Shown here: positions 1 to 8,161 of the stretch, piece by piece
Layout: every line of letters begins with the position of its first letter
Position numbering within the stretch: position 1 is the first letter of the stretch
NCBI GenBank assembly: GCA_903930535.1
Contig: CAIYYX010000082.1
Span: 1-59,487 of the forward strand
Origin: an uncultured Sterolibacterium sp.
GTDB taxonomy: Bacteria; Pseudomonadota; Gammaproteobacteria; Burkholderiales; Rhodocyclaceae
Reading direction: 5' to 3'
Length of the DNA: 59,487 nt
The notes under the pieces: generated by a model
The model's database searches: none
Told to the model about the DNA's origin: nothing
Seen by the model: only the letters and a program-made list of their open reading frames with translations
Program-made: the position numbers and the translations under genes

Positions 1-1
1 G

Positions 2-124
2 AAGGTGTTCAACGCCGTTCGCGCCGGAGTGAGCGGAGTGGTCAGCGAGGTTTGCGTCCAGGATGCCCAGTTCATCGAGTACGGTCAGGTCCTGTTCAGG
101 ATCCGCCCCGAGCAGACGCCATGA
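2..124 (+). CDS. Biotinyl carrier protein (BCCP-like), C-terminal 40 residues, cut by window start
   Basis: Reading from base 2 gives KVFNAVRAGVSGVV... ending at TGA 122-124. This is the C-terminal half of a biotinyl/lipoyl domain: the leading K follows the position where EAM would stand, so it may be the biotinylated lysine, but the preceding residues lie outside the window. The pattern G-x(3)-Y-G-Q-x-L-F near the end is typical of acetyl-CoA carboxylase BCCP and related carboxylases. In betaproteobacteria accC usually follows accB; here only an accC-like relic follows, so this gene may be part of a decaying copy. Which carboxylase it served cannot be decided from 40 residues. Confidence 0.75.
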   Translation, partial: KVFNAVRAGVSGVVSEVCVQDAQFIEYGQVLFRIRPEQTP

Positions 125-155
125 CGGACAGCCGTGAAGTCGTCGAGCTGTCAGT

Positions 156-259
156 CGGGTACTGATCGTCAATCGCGGCGAAATCGCCCTCCGCGTCATC
201 CGGGCTATGGCTTCCTGGCCGGGTCTGCCGAAGCACCGGTCGTCCTGAGGTGCCAATAA
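156..259 (+). pseudogene. Biotin carboxylase (accC-like) relic with large internal deletion
   Basis: From 156 one frame reads RVLIVNRGEIALRVIRA, the nearly invariant N terminus of biotin carboxylase. From 197 a second frame reads HPGYGFLAGSAEA, the motif normally found roughly 60 residues later, and this frame stops at TAA 257-259. The two pieces overlap on shared bases around 197-210, so the deletion seems to have joined them out of frame, and everything after the second motif is missing. No start codon is in frame with the first motif. The gene is certainly dead. It sits directly behind the biotinyl carrier end, as expected for an accB-accC pair. Confidence 0.8.
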
Positions 260-353
260 GGTTTCCATCCTATAGGTTGCTATTTATATATATAGAACTT
301 AAAATAAATTCACCGACAGCTTTAAGAATTGAATTCGAATTCGGCGCCGCGCC
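260..353 (+). other. AT-rich junction between two gene relics
   Basis: This short segment differs sharply from the GC-rich surroundings, with runs such as ATTTATATATATAG near 281-296 and a perfect 12-base palindrome GAATTCGAATTC at about 330-341. It separates the biotin carboxylase relic from the livF relic. I see no gene, terminal repeat or recognisable insertion-sequence end in it. It probably marks a recombination or deletion junction. Confidence 0.5.
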
Positions 354-773
354 ATGAGCGTCTCTGAGAACCTGGCGATGGACGCTTACACCCGGCAGGC
401 GAGAAGCCAACTCGAAGAGACCATGAAAAGGGTCTTCGCCTTGTTTCCGATATTGAAGCAGAATGCCGGGGCGTTTCGGGCGGCCAGCAGCGGGTTGCCA
501 TAGGTCGCGCCCTGATGCCGCTGCCCCGGTCGCTGCTTCTCGACGAGCCCTTCATCGCGAGGGTGCCGAAAATCATCGAGGAGATACTGCAATCATTGCG
601 GGCGAGCGCAGAGGCTGGCCTGACCACGCTTCTGGTGGGGCAGAACGTGCACCGCGAGCTGGAAGTTTCCGCGCACTTAGGTGATGGAAAAGGGAAGGAT
701 GGTATTGGAGAGAGGGCGCGATGCCCTGCTCATCGATCCGGGTTTCAGCAACAAGTTTCTTGGCCTCGACTAG
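354..773 (+). pseudogene. Branched-chain amino acid ABC transporter ATPase (LivF-type) relic
   Basis: Three frames must be joined to read a LivF-like protein. From 354: MSVSENLAMDAYTR, then a segment with VFALFPILK, ending in a stop. After a frameshift near 470: VSGGQQRVAIGRALM (ABC signature) and LLLDEP (Walker B), then LLVGQNVHRELE in place of the usual LLVEQN. In a third frame the tail DALLIDPGFSNKFLGLD ends at TAG 771-773. The N-terminal third with Walker A is absent. Intact LivF proteins are about 235 residues. No other liv genes are nearby, so the transporter has been lost here. Confidence 0.85.
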
Positions 774-782
774 GAGATACCC

Positions 783-1547
783 ATGACCAGAGATGAAGAA
801 ATCCTGACGCGCTCAAACGAGTTCCGCGAGGAATATGTCGCCAATACCCCAAGCTGGTACCGGGGCGAATACCACCTGGCTTTTACCGTGGTGTTCACGG
901 TCGCTGTCCTGGTCAATTCCCTGATGCGCATTCACGACGCGACAACGGCGGAGTGGCTGATGGTCATCCCGATGTTCTTGTTCGGCAACTGGGCCGAGTG
1001 GGCCGGGCACCGCTACTGGCTGCACCGGCCGTCCAAGTACATGAAGAACGCCTACAAGCGCCATGTCTCGGTGCACCACCAGTTCTTCAGCAACAAGACG
1101 CTGCACTACGACGGCCAGCGCGACTGGCGGGCGCTGCTCTTCCCGCCCTTCGCGCCAGTGCTCTTCGTCTTCTCGGCACTGCCCATCGCCCTCGGGGCGA
1201 ACTTGCTCTGGTCCGCGAATGCAGGCCACATCGTCATGGTGACGATTGCCGGCTACTACATGATGTACGAGAGCCTGCACACCCTCTCTCACATCGAGAA
1301 CAGTCCCTTTCTCGACAGCCTGCCCCTGGTCAATAGCGTCAGGCGCATGCATGTCATGCATCACAACCCCGACTTCATGGGCACGCGCAACTTCAATCTC
1401 ACCTTCCCGATCTGCGATGCGCTGTTTGGCACCAGCGATCTCGACAGGGGTCTGTGGGGAACATTGTTCAACGGCATGTCGAACGGTGCCATGCGTGCGG
1501 AAGATCTTGCCAGGCTGAAGTCCCAGTTCGTTGAAAGGCAGCGTTAA
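783..1547 (+). CDS. Fatty acid hydroxylase / sterol desaturase superfamily protein
   Basis: A 254-residue membrane di-iron oxygenase. Three histidine clusters characterise the superfamily: HRYWLH at 76-81, HVSVHH at 94-99 and, near the C terminus, HVMHHNPDFMGTRNFN. Hydrophobic segments lie at about 31-50, 57-70, 118-140 and 145-165. Members use O2 to hydroxylate or desaturate lipids, sterols or alkyl chains; the substrate here cannot be told. The start is preceded by AGGAG at 774-778. The SDR gene begins 16 bases after the stop, and the TAXI and UbiD genes follow in the same direction, so it likely heads a catabolic operon. Possible cooperation with the SDR (hydroxylation, then oxidation of the alcohol) is inference. 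Confidence 0.85.
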   Translation: MTRDEEILTRSNEFREEYVANTPSWYRGEYHLAFTVVFTVAVLVNSLMRIHDATTAEWLMVIPMFLFGNWAEWAGHRYWLHRPSKYMKNAYKRHVSVHHQFFSNKTLHYDGQRDWRALLFPPFAPVLFVFSALPIALGANLLWSANAGHIVMVTIAGYYMMYESLHTLSHIENSPFLDSLPLVNSVRRMHVMHHNPDFMGTRNFNLTFPICDALFGTSDLDRGLWGTLFNGMSNGAMRAEDLARLKSQFVERQR

Positions 1548-1563
1548 AAAGGAGAAGGCAGAA

Positions 1564-2331
1564 ATGAAGGCAACAGGAAGATTAAGTGGCCGCGTCGCCA
1601 TCGTGACCGGCGCCGCACAGGGGATAGGGGCGCAATACGCTCATGCGCTGGCTGCAGAGGGTGCGGCCGTCATGGTGGGCGACTTGCAGGACGCCTCGCC
1701 GGTGGCGGCCGCCATCAATGCGGCGGGAGGCCGCGCGCTGTCTGTGCGCCTGGATGTGACGGATGTGGCGTCGGTCAGGAATATGGTCGCCGAGGCGGTT
1801 AAACAATTCGGCGGCGTAGACATCCTGGTGAACAATGCAGGCCTTTTCGCCCAACTGGCCTTGAAGCCCTTCGAACAAATCGACAGCGCCGAGTGGGACC
1901 GGGTGATGGCGGTCAATGTCCGCGGCGCATTCGAATGTACCAAGGCGGCGGCGCCGGAAATGCGCAAGAAGAAGTACGGCAAGATCGTGAACATCGCCTC
2001 GGGCACCGTCTTCAAGGGCGCACCCATGCTGCTGCATTACGTGACTTCGAAAGGCGCCATCGTCGCCATGACCCGTTCCCTGGCGAGGGAGTTGGGCGAT
2101 GACGGCATCAGGGTGAACACGCTCGCCCCAGGCCTGATCATGAGCGAGGGGGTGCTGGCCAACGACGACTGGAAGGGTGCTGCGCTCGCGAACAACATCG
2201 CCAGCCGCGCCATCAAGCGCGAAGCCACGCCCGAGGATCTGTGCGGCACATTGATTTACCTCTGCTCGCCGGAGAGCGACTTCGTCACCGGGCAGGTTTT
2301 GGTCGTTGATGGCGGCTCCGTAATGCATTGA
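1564..2331 (+). CDS. Short-chain dehydrogenase/reductase (classical SDR)
   Basis: A 255-residue NAD(P)-dependent oxidoreductase. Motifs in order: TGAAQGIG at 15-22 (dinucleotide binding), D40 at the end of the second strand (suggesting NAD rather than NADP), NNAG at 90-93, and the catalytic Y159-x3-K163 with a serine near 146. The tail VTGQVLVVDGG is typical of the family. ATG 1564 is chosen over an upstream in-frame ATG at 1531, which lies inside the hydroxylase gene, because AAAAAGGAGA precedes it. The family oxidises secondary alcohols or reduces ketones; the substrate is unknown. The TAXI binding protein starts 17 bases downstream. Confidence 0.92.
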   Translation: MKATGRLSGRVAIVTGAAQGIGAQYAHALAAEGAAVMVGDLQDASPVAAAINAAGGRALSVRLDVTDVASVRNMVAEAVKQFGGVDILVNNAGLFAQLALKPFEQIDSAEWDRVMAVNVRGAFECTKAAAPEMRKKKYGKIVNIASGTVFKGAPMLLHYVTSKGAIVAMTRSLARELGDDGIRVNTLAPGLIMSEGVLANDDWKGAALANNIASRAIKREATPEDLCGTLIYLCSPESDFVTGQVLVVDGGSVMH

Positions 2332-2348
2332 GTCAAAAAGGAGGCAGC

Positions 2349-3311
2349 ATGTTCAAGATTCTGATCACTGCAACAATTCTCTTCAGTGGCGCGACGCAGG
2401 CCCAGGTCGTGGGTCTGGCGACCAACGAGCAAGGCTCTCTTTATTATTCGGCCGGGACGGCGATCGCGGGGGTTTTGCAACAGAAGGCCAATCTGGCCGC
2501 GCGGGTTCAGCCCATGTCCGGTTCCACCGCTTACGCGCCCCTGGTCAACCGCGGCCAGGTCGAGTTCGGCCTGTTGAATGCGCTGGATGTGGTCAATGCG
2601 TTCACCGGTGTCGAGAACTTCAAGGACAGGAAGAATACCGACCTGCGCCTGGTCGGGGTCATGTTCGCTCTTCCTATCGGCATCGCCGTGCCCAACGACT
2701 CGCCGGTGAAGACGATAAAGGACTTGAAGGGGCTGAAAATGCCCAGCCAGTTCACGGCGCAGAACACCATTCTCTCGGTGCAGAACGCGGTTCTGGCCAC
2801 AGGAGGCCTCTCCAACGACGACATGAGACCCTTCCCAGTGGCCAACTACGTCAAGGGCATGGAGGCCCTGGGCGAAGGGAAAGTCGACGCGGCATTGGCC
2901 TGTTTCGGCTGCGCGACAGGCCAGGAGGCCAACGTGAACCTCGCTTCGCACGGCGGCCTGCGTTTCATTTCCATGGTGGATACGCCGGAAACCGTGGCGG
3001 CCATGCGCAAGATATTTTCCAGCGCCTATCTGCAGGTGTACCAGCCGGCGCCGGCTCTGGCCGGAATCATCGGATCCACCCGCGTGATGGTCTATAGCGC
3101 CTTTCTCGTGAGCAGCCTGAAAACCTCGGATGAATTGGTCTATCGGGCGGTCAAGGCGATCTATGAGAACAAGCAGATGCTGGTGGCCGCCTCGACGACC
3201 ATGAAGAGTTTCGATCCCTCCCTGATGGACGAGTTGAGCGTCGTCCCCTACCACCCCGGGGCGGAGAAGTTCTATCGGGAGGTCGGAGAGTGGCCGCCCA
3301 AGAAACGCTAG
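2349..3311 (+). CDS. TAXI-family TRAP transporter solute-binding protein (orphan)
   Basis: A 320-residue periplasmic protein with a signal peptide (residues 1 to about 19, ending A-Q-A-Q). The mature start GLATNEQGSLYYSAG resembles the TAXI-family GGxxGxYY opening, and the end PYHPGAEKFYREVG is the typical TAXI C terminus. Such proteins deliver a solute to a fused DctQM-type membrane partner. No permease is adjacent; the only TAXI permease in the window, at 43700, has its own binding protein. Start 2349 is preceded by AAAGGAGG. It sits between the SDR and the decarboxylase, so it may capture the substrate or product of that pathway. Confidence 0.9.
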   Translation: MFKILITATILFSGATQAQVVGLATNEQGSLYYSAGTAIAGVLQQKANLAARVQPMSGSTAYAPLVNRGQVEFGLLNALDVVNAFTGVENFKDRKNTDLRLVGVMFALPIGIAVPNDSPVKTIKDLKGLKMPSQFTAQNTILSVQNAVLATGGLSNDDMRPFPVANYVKGMEALGEGKVDAALACFGCATGQEANVNLASHGGLRFISMVDTPETVAAMRKIFSSAYLQVYQPAPALAGIIGSTRVMVYSAFLVSSLKTSDELVYRAVKAIYENKQMLVAASTTMKSFDPSLMDELSVVPYHPGAEKFYREVGEWPPKKR

Positions 3312-3363
3312 AAAAGAAATGCGGACAGATGTATGATGAATTCTGCAGGACGTCATGGGCGAT

Positions 3364-3436
3364 TGTAGGTCGGGCTTAAACCCGACATGCCTGGCATAGA
3401 CTTCCTCCGGTCATCGGCCTGAAGGCCGCCCTACAT
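3364..3436. repeat. REP-type palindromic repeat pair (GTAGG family)
   Basis: The element opens with GTAGGTCGGGCTTAAACCCG at 3365, a palindrome with a TTAA centre, and closes at 3413-3435 with TCGGCCTGAAGGCCGCCCTA, an inverted and diverged copy, so both ends read GTAGG inwards. The layout resembles a BIME/REPIN. It fills most of the 140-base spacer between the TAXI and UbiD genes. Related copies are at 10451, 38676, 40946 and 45804. Confidence 0.8.
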
Positions 3437-3451
3437 TCGAAAGGAAACGGT

Positions 3452-4939
3452 ATGTCATTTGGTGATTTGCGCGGCTGGATAGATCATCTCCGCAAGGAAG
3501 GCGAACTGCACGAGGTCAATGCCGAGGTGAACTGGGATTGCGAACTGGGCACCGTGACCCGCAAGACCTTCGGCACGGGCAACGGCCCGGCGCTGCTGTT
3601 CAACAACATCACGGATTACCAGAACGGCCGCTGTACCAGGCTGTTCACCGGCGGGCTGTCGAATTACTCGCGCGTGGCGATGATGTTCGGATTGAAGAAG
3701 GACGCCTCCATCAGCGAAATGGTGCAGGCGGCGCGCAAAGCCTACTCCGGGCGTATCCCGCCGCGAGTCGTGAAGGACGGCCCGGTGCGGGAGAACATCC
3801 TCAAGGGCGACGACATCAATCTCTTCGACTTTCCTGTTCCGAAGTGGCACCGCTTGGACGGCGGCCGCTTCATCAACACCATGCAGGGCACGGTCACTTC
3901 CGACCCGGACACCGGCCGTCTCAATGTCGGCATCTATCGCGGCATGATAGGGCAGAAGAACACGTTGCCCTCCCTCATCTGGCCGGCGCAAAATTGGGGC
4001 AGCGACTTCCATAAATGGACGGAAAATGGCGCGGAGATGCCGGTGGCTTGCGTCTATGGCTGGGAGCCGTGCCTGCCCTTCGTCGCCGCCTCTCCCCTGC
4101 CGCCCGATGTCTCGGAGTACGACGTCATGGGGGCGCTGCGCGGCGAAGCGGTCGATCTGGTCAAATGCGAAACCGTGCCGCTGATGGTCCCGGCCTCCGC
4201 CGAGATCGTGGTCGAGGGTTATATCTCGAAGGATCCGGCGACCTTCGAGATGGAAGGGCCGTTCGGCGAATACACGGGCTACTTCGGCGGTGAACGCGGC
4301 CTGCGGCACAAGATCCGTGTCACGGCCATCACCCATCGCAATAATCCGATTTTCCGCGGCACCATCGAAGGCACGATGCCCAAGATGCTGAACGAGAACA
4401 GCATCATGAGTTCGGTGCAGCGCGCGGCGCTGGCCTGGAACATCCTCGAGCGCTCCGGCGTGCCTGGCATCACCGACGTCCATTGCCCGGCCGCCAACAA
4501 CGGCACGACACTGATTATCCAGATGCGCCAGCGCTACCGCGGTCAGGCCAAGCAGGCGGCCATGGCGATCTGGGGAACGAATGCCGCGCACTCGCGCTAC
4601 AAGCATGTCTGGGTGGTGGACGAGGACATCGACATCCACGACTATGCTTCGCTCGATTGGGCCTTCGCCTACCGCGTCAATGCCGCCGAGGACGACATCA
4701 TTTTCGTTCCGGGCACCTTCGGTTCGGCCATCGACCCGAGCGTGAGACTGGAGTACCGCGACGTGCAGAAGTTCGGCACCGGCAAGTGGTGCCGGGTGCT
4801 GATCGATGCCACGGTGAACATGGACTTCGAGCCGCAGGAGCAGTATGGCGGCGAGCGTTATCCGCCGACCGTGAGGCCGCACCAGCAGGATCTGGACATG
4901 GTCAATCGCCGCTGGAAGGAGTATGGCTTCAAGGACTAG
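3452..4939 (+). CDS. UbiD-family (de)carboxylase
   Basis: A 495-residue enzyme of the UbiD family, which uses prenylated FMN to add or remove carboxyl groups on aromatic or alpha,beta-unsaturated acids. Recognisable segments are the N-terminal DLRGWIDHLRKEGEL, the NVGIYRGM stretch (cofactor-binding region), EGPFGEYTGYFG around 268-279 with the family's conserved acidic residues, and a C-terminal hexamerisation helix. Length fits the 450-510 typical of the family. AAAGGA precedes the start. No UbiX prenyltransferase is in the window, so cofactor must come from elsewhere. Neighbours (hydroxylase, SDR, TAXI) suggest a catabolic rather than ubiquinone role; this is inference. The TAG stop lies in a repeat terminus. 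Confidence 0.9.
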   Translation: MSFGDLRGWIDHLRKEGELHEVNAEVNWDCELGTVTRKTFGTGNGPALLFNNITDYQNGRCTRLFTGGLSNYSRVAMMFGLKKDASISEMVQAARKAYSGRIPPRVVKDGPVRENILKGDDINLFDFPVPKWHRLDGGRFINTMQGTVTSDPDTGRLNVGIYRGMIGQKNTLPSLIWPAQNWGSDFHKWTENGAEMPVACVYGWEPCLPFVAASPLPPDVSEYDVMGALRGEAVDLVKCETVPLMVPASAEIVVEGYISKDPATFEMEGPFGEYTGYFGGERGLRHKIRVTAITHRNNPIFRGTIEGTMPKMLNENSIMSSVQRAALAWNILERSGVPGITDVHCPAANNGTTLIIQMRQRYRGQAKQAAMAIWGTNAAHSRYKHVWVVDEDIDIHDYASLDWAFAYRVNAAEDDIIFVPGTFGSAIDPSVRLEYRDVQKFGTGKWCRVLIDATVNMDFEPQEQYGGERYPPTVRPHQQDLDMVNRRWKEYGFKD

Positions 4940-5009
4940 GGAAACGCTGATCGAGTATCCGCGGCGTCATCCCCGCTTGCGCGGGGATGACTTTTAAGAG
5001 CTTCCCTAG
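4936..5009. repeat. MITE-like element, copy 1 (CTAGGGAA termini)
   Basis: Bounded by CTAGGGAA (4936-4943) and TTCCCTAG (5002-5009). The left arm GGAAACGCTGATCGAGTA is nearly identical to copy 3 at 25980 and to the reversed copy 2 at 16908. The centre is a GTCAT...ATGAC palindrome. This 74-base copy is the shortest of the three. It overlaps the ubiD stop codon. Confidence 0.75.
4966..4991 (+). terminator. Strong hairpin with T-run after ubiD
   Basis: Perfect 11-bp stem GTCATCCCCGC / GCGGGGATGAC with a TTGC loop, followed by TTTTAAG. It has the form of an intrinsic terminator for the 783-4939 cluster and is also the core of MITE-like copy 1, so the mobile element may have brought the terminator. 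Confidence 0.7.
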
Positions 5010-5094
5010 CAAAGAAGGGATGGATGCAAGGCCGCCCCCGCAGGCCGACAGTCTGGCTGAGGATTGCAGGGGGCCGGCTTGCCCTCATCATGCT

Positions 5095-5103
5095 TGCTAT
5101 AAT
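5095..5103 (+). promoter_or_regulatory. Extended -10 promoter element, probably leaderless start
   Basis: TGCTATAAT (TGN plus a consensus -10) ends 6 bases before the ATG at 5110. With the usual distance from -10 to the transcription start, the message would begin at or next to the ATG. No Shine-Dalgarno precedes the ATG, which agrees with a leaderless transcript. No good -35 is seen at 16-18 bases, as is common for extended -10 promoters. Confidence 0.55.
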
Positions 5104-5109
5104 GACGGC

Positions 5110-5436
5110 ATGAATCCCCTGATTCCTGCCCTGATAGGCAGCCTGTTCAACGGTCCGGCGCCTGCGCCTGAATCCCCGCCTGCCGCGGCGATGTTTCTGC
5201 GCACCATCCCGGCAGAAGCGGTTCGCGGCGAGATGCAGCCGCCCTCGGCCGGTGTCACCCGCATAGGCGACAAGGAACTGCGCCTGTCGCCTGGTCTGCA
5301 GATTCGCGATCTCCACAACCGCATCATCCTGTCCGACACGGTGCGCGAGCCATTGCGGGTCAAATACCTGACCGATGCAAACGGGCAGGTGACCCGCGTC
5401 TGGGCGCTGACCGACGGAGAAGCTTCCCTTCCCTGA
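5110..5436 (+). CDS. Hypothetical protein upstream of miaB
   Basis: A 108-residue protein I cannot assign to a named family. It starts MNPLIPALIGSLFN, a short hydrophobic stretch with prolines after it, and then has a compact region with LRLSPGLQIRDLHNRIILSD and VKYLTDANGQVTRVWALT, which reads like small beta-strands. There is no clear signal peptide or metal site. ATG 5110 is chosen rather than an upstream in-frame ATG at 4987 because a -10 box sits directly before it and the upstream codons cross a repeat. It ends 6 bases before miaB and probably leads that operon. Confidence 0.65.
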   Translation: MNPLIPALIGSLFNGPAPAPESPPAAAMFLRTIPAEAVRGEMQPPSAGVTRIGDKELRLSPGLQIRDLHNRIILSDTVREPLRVKYLTDANGQVTRVWALTDGEASLP

Positions 5437-5442
5437 CTGCCG

Positions 5443-6786
5443 ATGGCGAAGAAAGTCTATATCCGCACCTTCGGCTGCCAGATGAACGAGTACGACTCCG
5501 GGAAGATGCTGGATGTGCTCGCTGCCGATACGGCTACCGAAACCACCGAAAATCCCGAAGAGGCCGACATCATCCTGTTCAACACCTGCTCGGTGCGGGA
5601 GAACGCGCAGGAGCGTGTGTTCCACCATCTCGGCCGCGTGCGCCACCTGAAAGAGGCCAACCCGGATCTGATCATAGGCGTTGGCGGCTGTGTGGCCAGC
5701 CAGGAGGGCGCGACCATTGTGAAGCGCGCACCCTATGTCGATGTGGTGTTCGGGCCGCAAACCCTGCATCGCCTGCCGCAGCTGATTTCTGATCGCCGCG
5801 AGAGCGGCGTCAGCCAGGTCGATATCTCGTTTCCGACCATAGAGAAATTCGACCATCTGCCGCCGGCGCGTGTCGAGGGCGCCTCGGCCTTCGTCTCCAT
5901 CATGGAAGGTTGCTCGAAGTTCTGCAGTTTCTGCATCGTCCCCTATACGCGGGGGGAAGAAGTGTCGCGGCCGCTGGCCGATGTCCTGGCCGAGGCGGCC
6001 GGCCTGGCCGCGCAGGGGATCAGGGAAATCACCCTGCTCGGGCAGAACGTCAATGCCTATGCGGGAAAACTGGCGGACGGTGAAACCGTCGATCTTGCTT
6101 TTCTGATCGAGACGCTGGCGGAAATGCCCGGGATAGAACGCATCCGCTTCACGACTTCGCATCCGCGCGAAATGACGCAGCGGCTGATCGAAGTCTATGG
6201 CCGCGTCGCGAAGCTCGTTTCGCATCTTCACCTGCCGGTGCAGTCGGGCTCGGACCGAGTACTCGCCGCCATGAAGCGCGGCTACACCGCGCTGGAATAC
6301 AAGAGCATCGTGAAAAGACTGCGTTCCGTCAGGCCCGACCTGACGCTGTCCTCGGATTTCATCGTCGGTTTTCCCGGGGAAACCGATGCCGATTTCGCTG
6401 CGACCCTGCGGCTTATAGACGAGGTCGGTTTCGACGATTCCTTCAGTTTCCTCTACAGCGCCCGCCCCGGGACGCCGGCGGCGGAGCTCGCCGACGACAC
6501 CCCGAGGGAAATCAAGGAAGAACGCCTGCTGCGCCTGCAGGCCCGCATCGAGACCCAGGCGAGAGCCATGAGCCTGAGCAGAGTCGGGACGGTGGAACGT
6601 GTGCTGGTCGAAGGTCATGCCAGGAAGGACAGTGCGGAGCTCGCCGCTCGCACCGACGCCAATCGGGTCGTAAACTTTCCCGGTCCGCGGGAACTGATAG
6701 GCAAGCTTGTGGATGTGCGCATTGTTGCCGCCATGCCGCACACCCTGCGCGGCGAACTCGTCGAACTCGCTCTGGAGGTCTCTTGA
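5443..6786 (+). CDS. miaB: tRNA-2-methylthio-N6-dimethylallyladenosine synthase
   Basis: A 447-residue radical-SAM methylthiotransferase that converts i6A37 to ms2i6A37 in tRNAs reading UNN codons. The N-terminal domain begins [17 protein letters not shown] (C12) with further cluster cysteines in NTCSVREN and VGGCVAS. The radical-SAM triad is C157-x3-C161-x2-C164 ([16 protein letters not shown]). A C-terminal TRAM domain ends the protein. Length matches the family. The following phoH-like gene starts within its stop codon, and phoH-ybeY-corC-lnt follow, the classic betaproteobacterial order. Confidence 0.97.
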   Translation: MAKKVYIRTFGCQMNEYDSGKMLDVLAADTATETTENPEEADIILFNTCSVRENAQERVFHHLGRVRHLKEANPDLIIGVGGCVASQEGATIVKRAPYVDVVFGPQTLHRLPQLISDRRESGVSQVDISFPTIEKFDHLPPARVEGASAFVSIMEGCSKFCSFCIVPYTRGEEVSRPLADVLAEAAGLAAQGIREITLLGQNVNAYAGKLADGETVDLAFLIETLAEMPGIERIRFTTSHPREMTQRLIEVYGRVAKLVSHLHLPVQSGSDRVLAAMKRGYTALEYKSIVKRLRSVRPDLTLSSDFIVGFPGETDADFAATLRLIDEVGFDDSFSFLYSARPGTPAAELADDTPREIKEERLLRLQARIETQARAMSLSRVGTVERVLVEGHARKDSAELAARTDANRVVNFPGPRELIGKLVDVRIVAAMPHTLRGELVELALEVS

Positions 6787-7727
6787 AAATCCGTCCGCTC
6801 GACATCGTTCTCGTTCCCATCGATAACGAAATGCTGGCCAATCTTTGCGGCCCGCTCGACGAAAATCTGCGCCAGATCGAGACGGCCTACGATGTGGTCA
6901 TCGGCAGGCGCGGCGAGCGCTGCCGCATCAGCGGCGCCGCAGCAGCATCGGCCGCCGCGGCATTGCGACACTTCTACGAGCTTTCCAAGGCGCCCCTGTC
7001 CATCGATGAGATCCAGCTCGGCCTGATCGAGCTTTCCAACCGCAGCCAGGGGGTGCAGCCGGCGCCGGGCCTGTTGACCCGCAAGGCCGACCTGCACGGC
7101 CGGACGCCGCGCCAGACCCAGTACCTGCGCCAGATCCAGGAACACGACATCACCATCGGCATCGGCCCGGCCGGAACCGGCAAGACCTATCTCGCCGTGG
7201 CCAGCGCCGTGGATGCCTTCGAGCGGGATCTCGTCAGCCGCATCGTGCTGACAAGGCCGGCAGTGGAGGCGGGAGAGCGTCTCGGCTTCCTGCCGGGAGA
7301 CCTGGCGCAGAAGGTCGACCCTTATTTGCGCCCGCTCTACGACGCCCTCTACGACCTGATGGGCTTCGACAAGGTCGGAAAGATGTTCGAGCGCCAGGCC
7401 ATCGAGGTCGCGCCGCTCGCCTATATGCGCGGGCGCACGCTCAACCACGCCTTCATCATTCTCGACGAGGCGCAGAACACCACGCCCGAGCAGATGAAAA
7501 TGTTTTTGACGCGGATTGGCATAGGCGCCAAGGCCGTCATCACCGGCGACGTGACCCAGATCGATCTCGCCCGCGGGCAGAAATGCGGCCTCATCGAGGC
7601 GAGGGAAATCTTGAAGGATGTGCGCGGCATCGCCTTCACCGATTTTCTCACCGAAGACGTGGTGCGCCATCCCCTCGTCGCCCGCATCGTCTCTGCTTAC
7701 GAGAAGCATGAACAAGATAAGAAATAA
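6783..7727 (+). CDS. ybeZ: PhoH-family ATPase (YbeZ)
   Basis: A 314-residue P-loop ATPase of the PhoH/YbeZ type. It has an N-terminal KH-like region (to about 100), Walker [13 protein letters not shown] starting near 128, and [23 protein letters not shown] as Walker B and sensor region. YbeZ partners the endoribonuclease YbeY, whose gene overlaps this one by 20 bases. The start is TTG 6783, which shares TTGA with the miaB stop, indicating translational coupling; no in-frame ATG gives a better N terminus. Confidence 0.93.
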   Translation: MKIRPLDIVLVPIDNEMLANLCGPLDENLRQIETAYDVVIGRRGERCRISGAAAASAAAALRHFYELSKAPLSIDEIQLGLIELSNRSQGVQPAPGLLTRKADLHGRTPRQTQYLRQIQEHDITIGIGPAGTGKTYLAVASAVDAFERDLVSRIVLTRPAVEAGERLGFLPGDLAQKVDPYLRPLYDALYDLMGFDKVGKMFERQAIEVAPLAYMRGRTLNHAFIILDEAQNTTPEQMKMFLTRIGIGAKAVITGDVTQIDLARGQKCGLIEAREILKDVRGIAFTDFLTEDVVRHPLVARIVSAYEKHEQDKK

Positions 7728-8151
7728 GGCTCTGTCGCTGACGCTGCAATATGCAGTCAATGATCCTCAACTGCCGACGCGTCCGCAGTTTCGCCGCTGG
7801 GTAAGCGCTGCGCTCGAGGGCTCCGCCGAGGTGACGCTGCGCATCGTCGATCTTGACGAGGGGCGAAGTCTCAATCGCGAATATCGCGGCAAGGACAGCG
7901 CCACCAATGTGCTTTCCTTTCCCTATGAGACCCGGCCTGCAATGGCCGGCGATCTGGTCCTCTGCCTGCCCGTGGTGATCAAGGAGGCGCAGGCGCAGGG
8001 GAAAACGCCGGAGGCTCACTTCGCGCACATGGTCGTGCATGGTATGCTGCATTTGCAGGGATACGATCATGAGCAGGATGACGCTGCAACCCTCATGGAG
8101 CAGAAGGAACGCGATATTCTTGCCAATCTAGGCTACCCCGATCCTTACTGA
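7708..8151 (+). CDS. ybeY: Endoribonuclease YbeY (rRNA maturation factor)
   Basis: A 147-residue zinc-dependent ribonuclease involved in 16S rRNA 3'-end processing and ribosome quality control. The signature [12 protein letters not shown] (three zinc histidines) is near the C terminus, preceded by the conserved NVLSFPYE segment. ATG 7708 lies inside the end of ybeZ; an earlier ATG in this frame at 7618 would add 30 residues that do not look like YbeY. The corC gene begins 10 bases after the stop. Confidence 0.96.
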   Translation: MNKIRNKALSLTLQYAVNDPQLPTRPQFRRWVSAALEGSAEVTLRIVDLDEGRSLNREYRGKDSATNVLSFPYETRPAMAGDLVLCLPVVIKEAQAQGKTPEAHFAHMVVHGMLHLQGYDHEQDDAATLMEQKERDILANLGYPDPY

Positions 8152-8161
8152 TTGCTTACCG

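Noticed and set aside
330-341. GAATTCGAATTC palindrome as vector or linker contamination
   Set aside because: It looks linker-like, but it lies in a natural AT-rich junction between two gene relics and no vector sequence adjoins it.
4936-6741. 601-codon open frame on the minus strand opposite miaB
   Set aside because: A GC-rich shadow frame: the plus strand encodes a complete miaB with all catalytic motifs, and the antisense protein has no recognisable domain and unusual composition.
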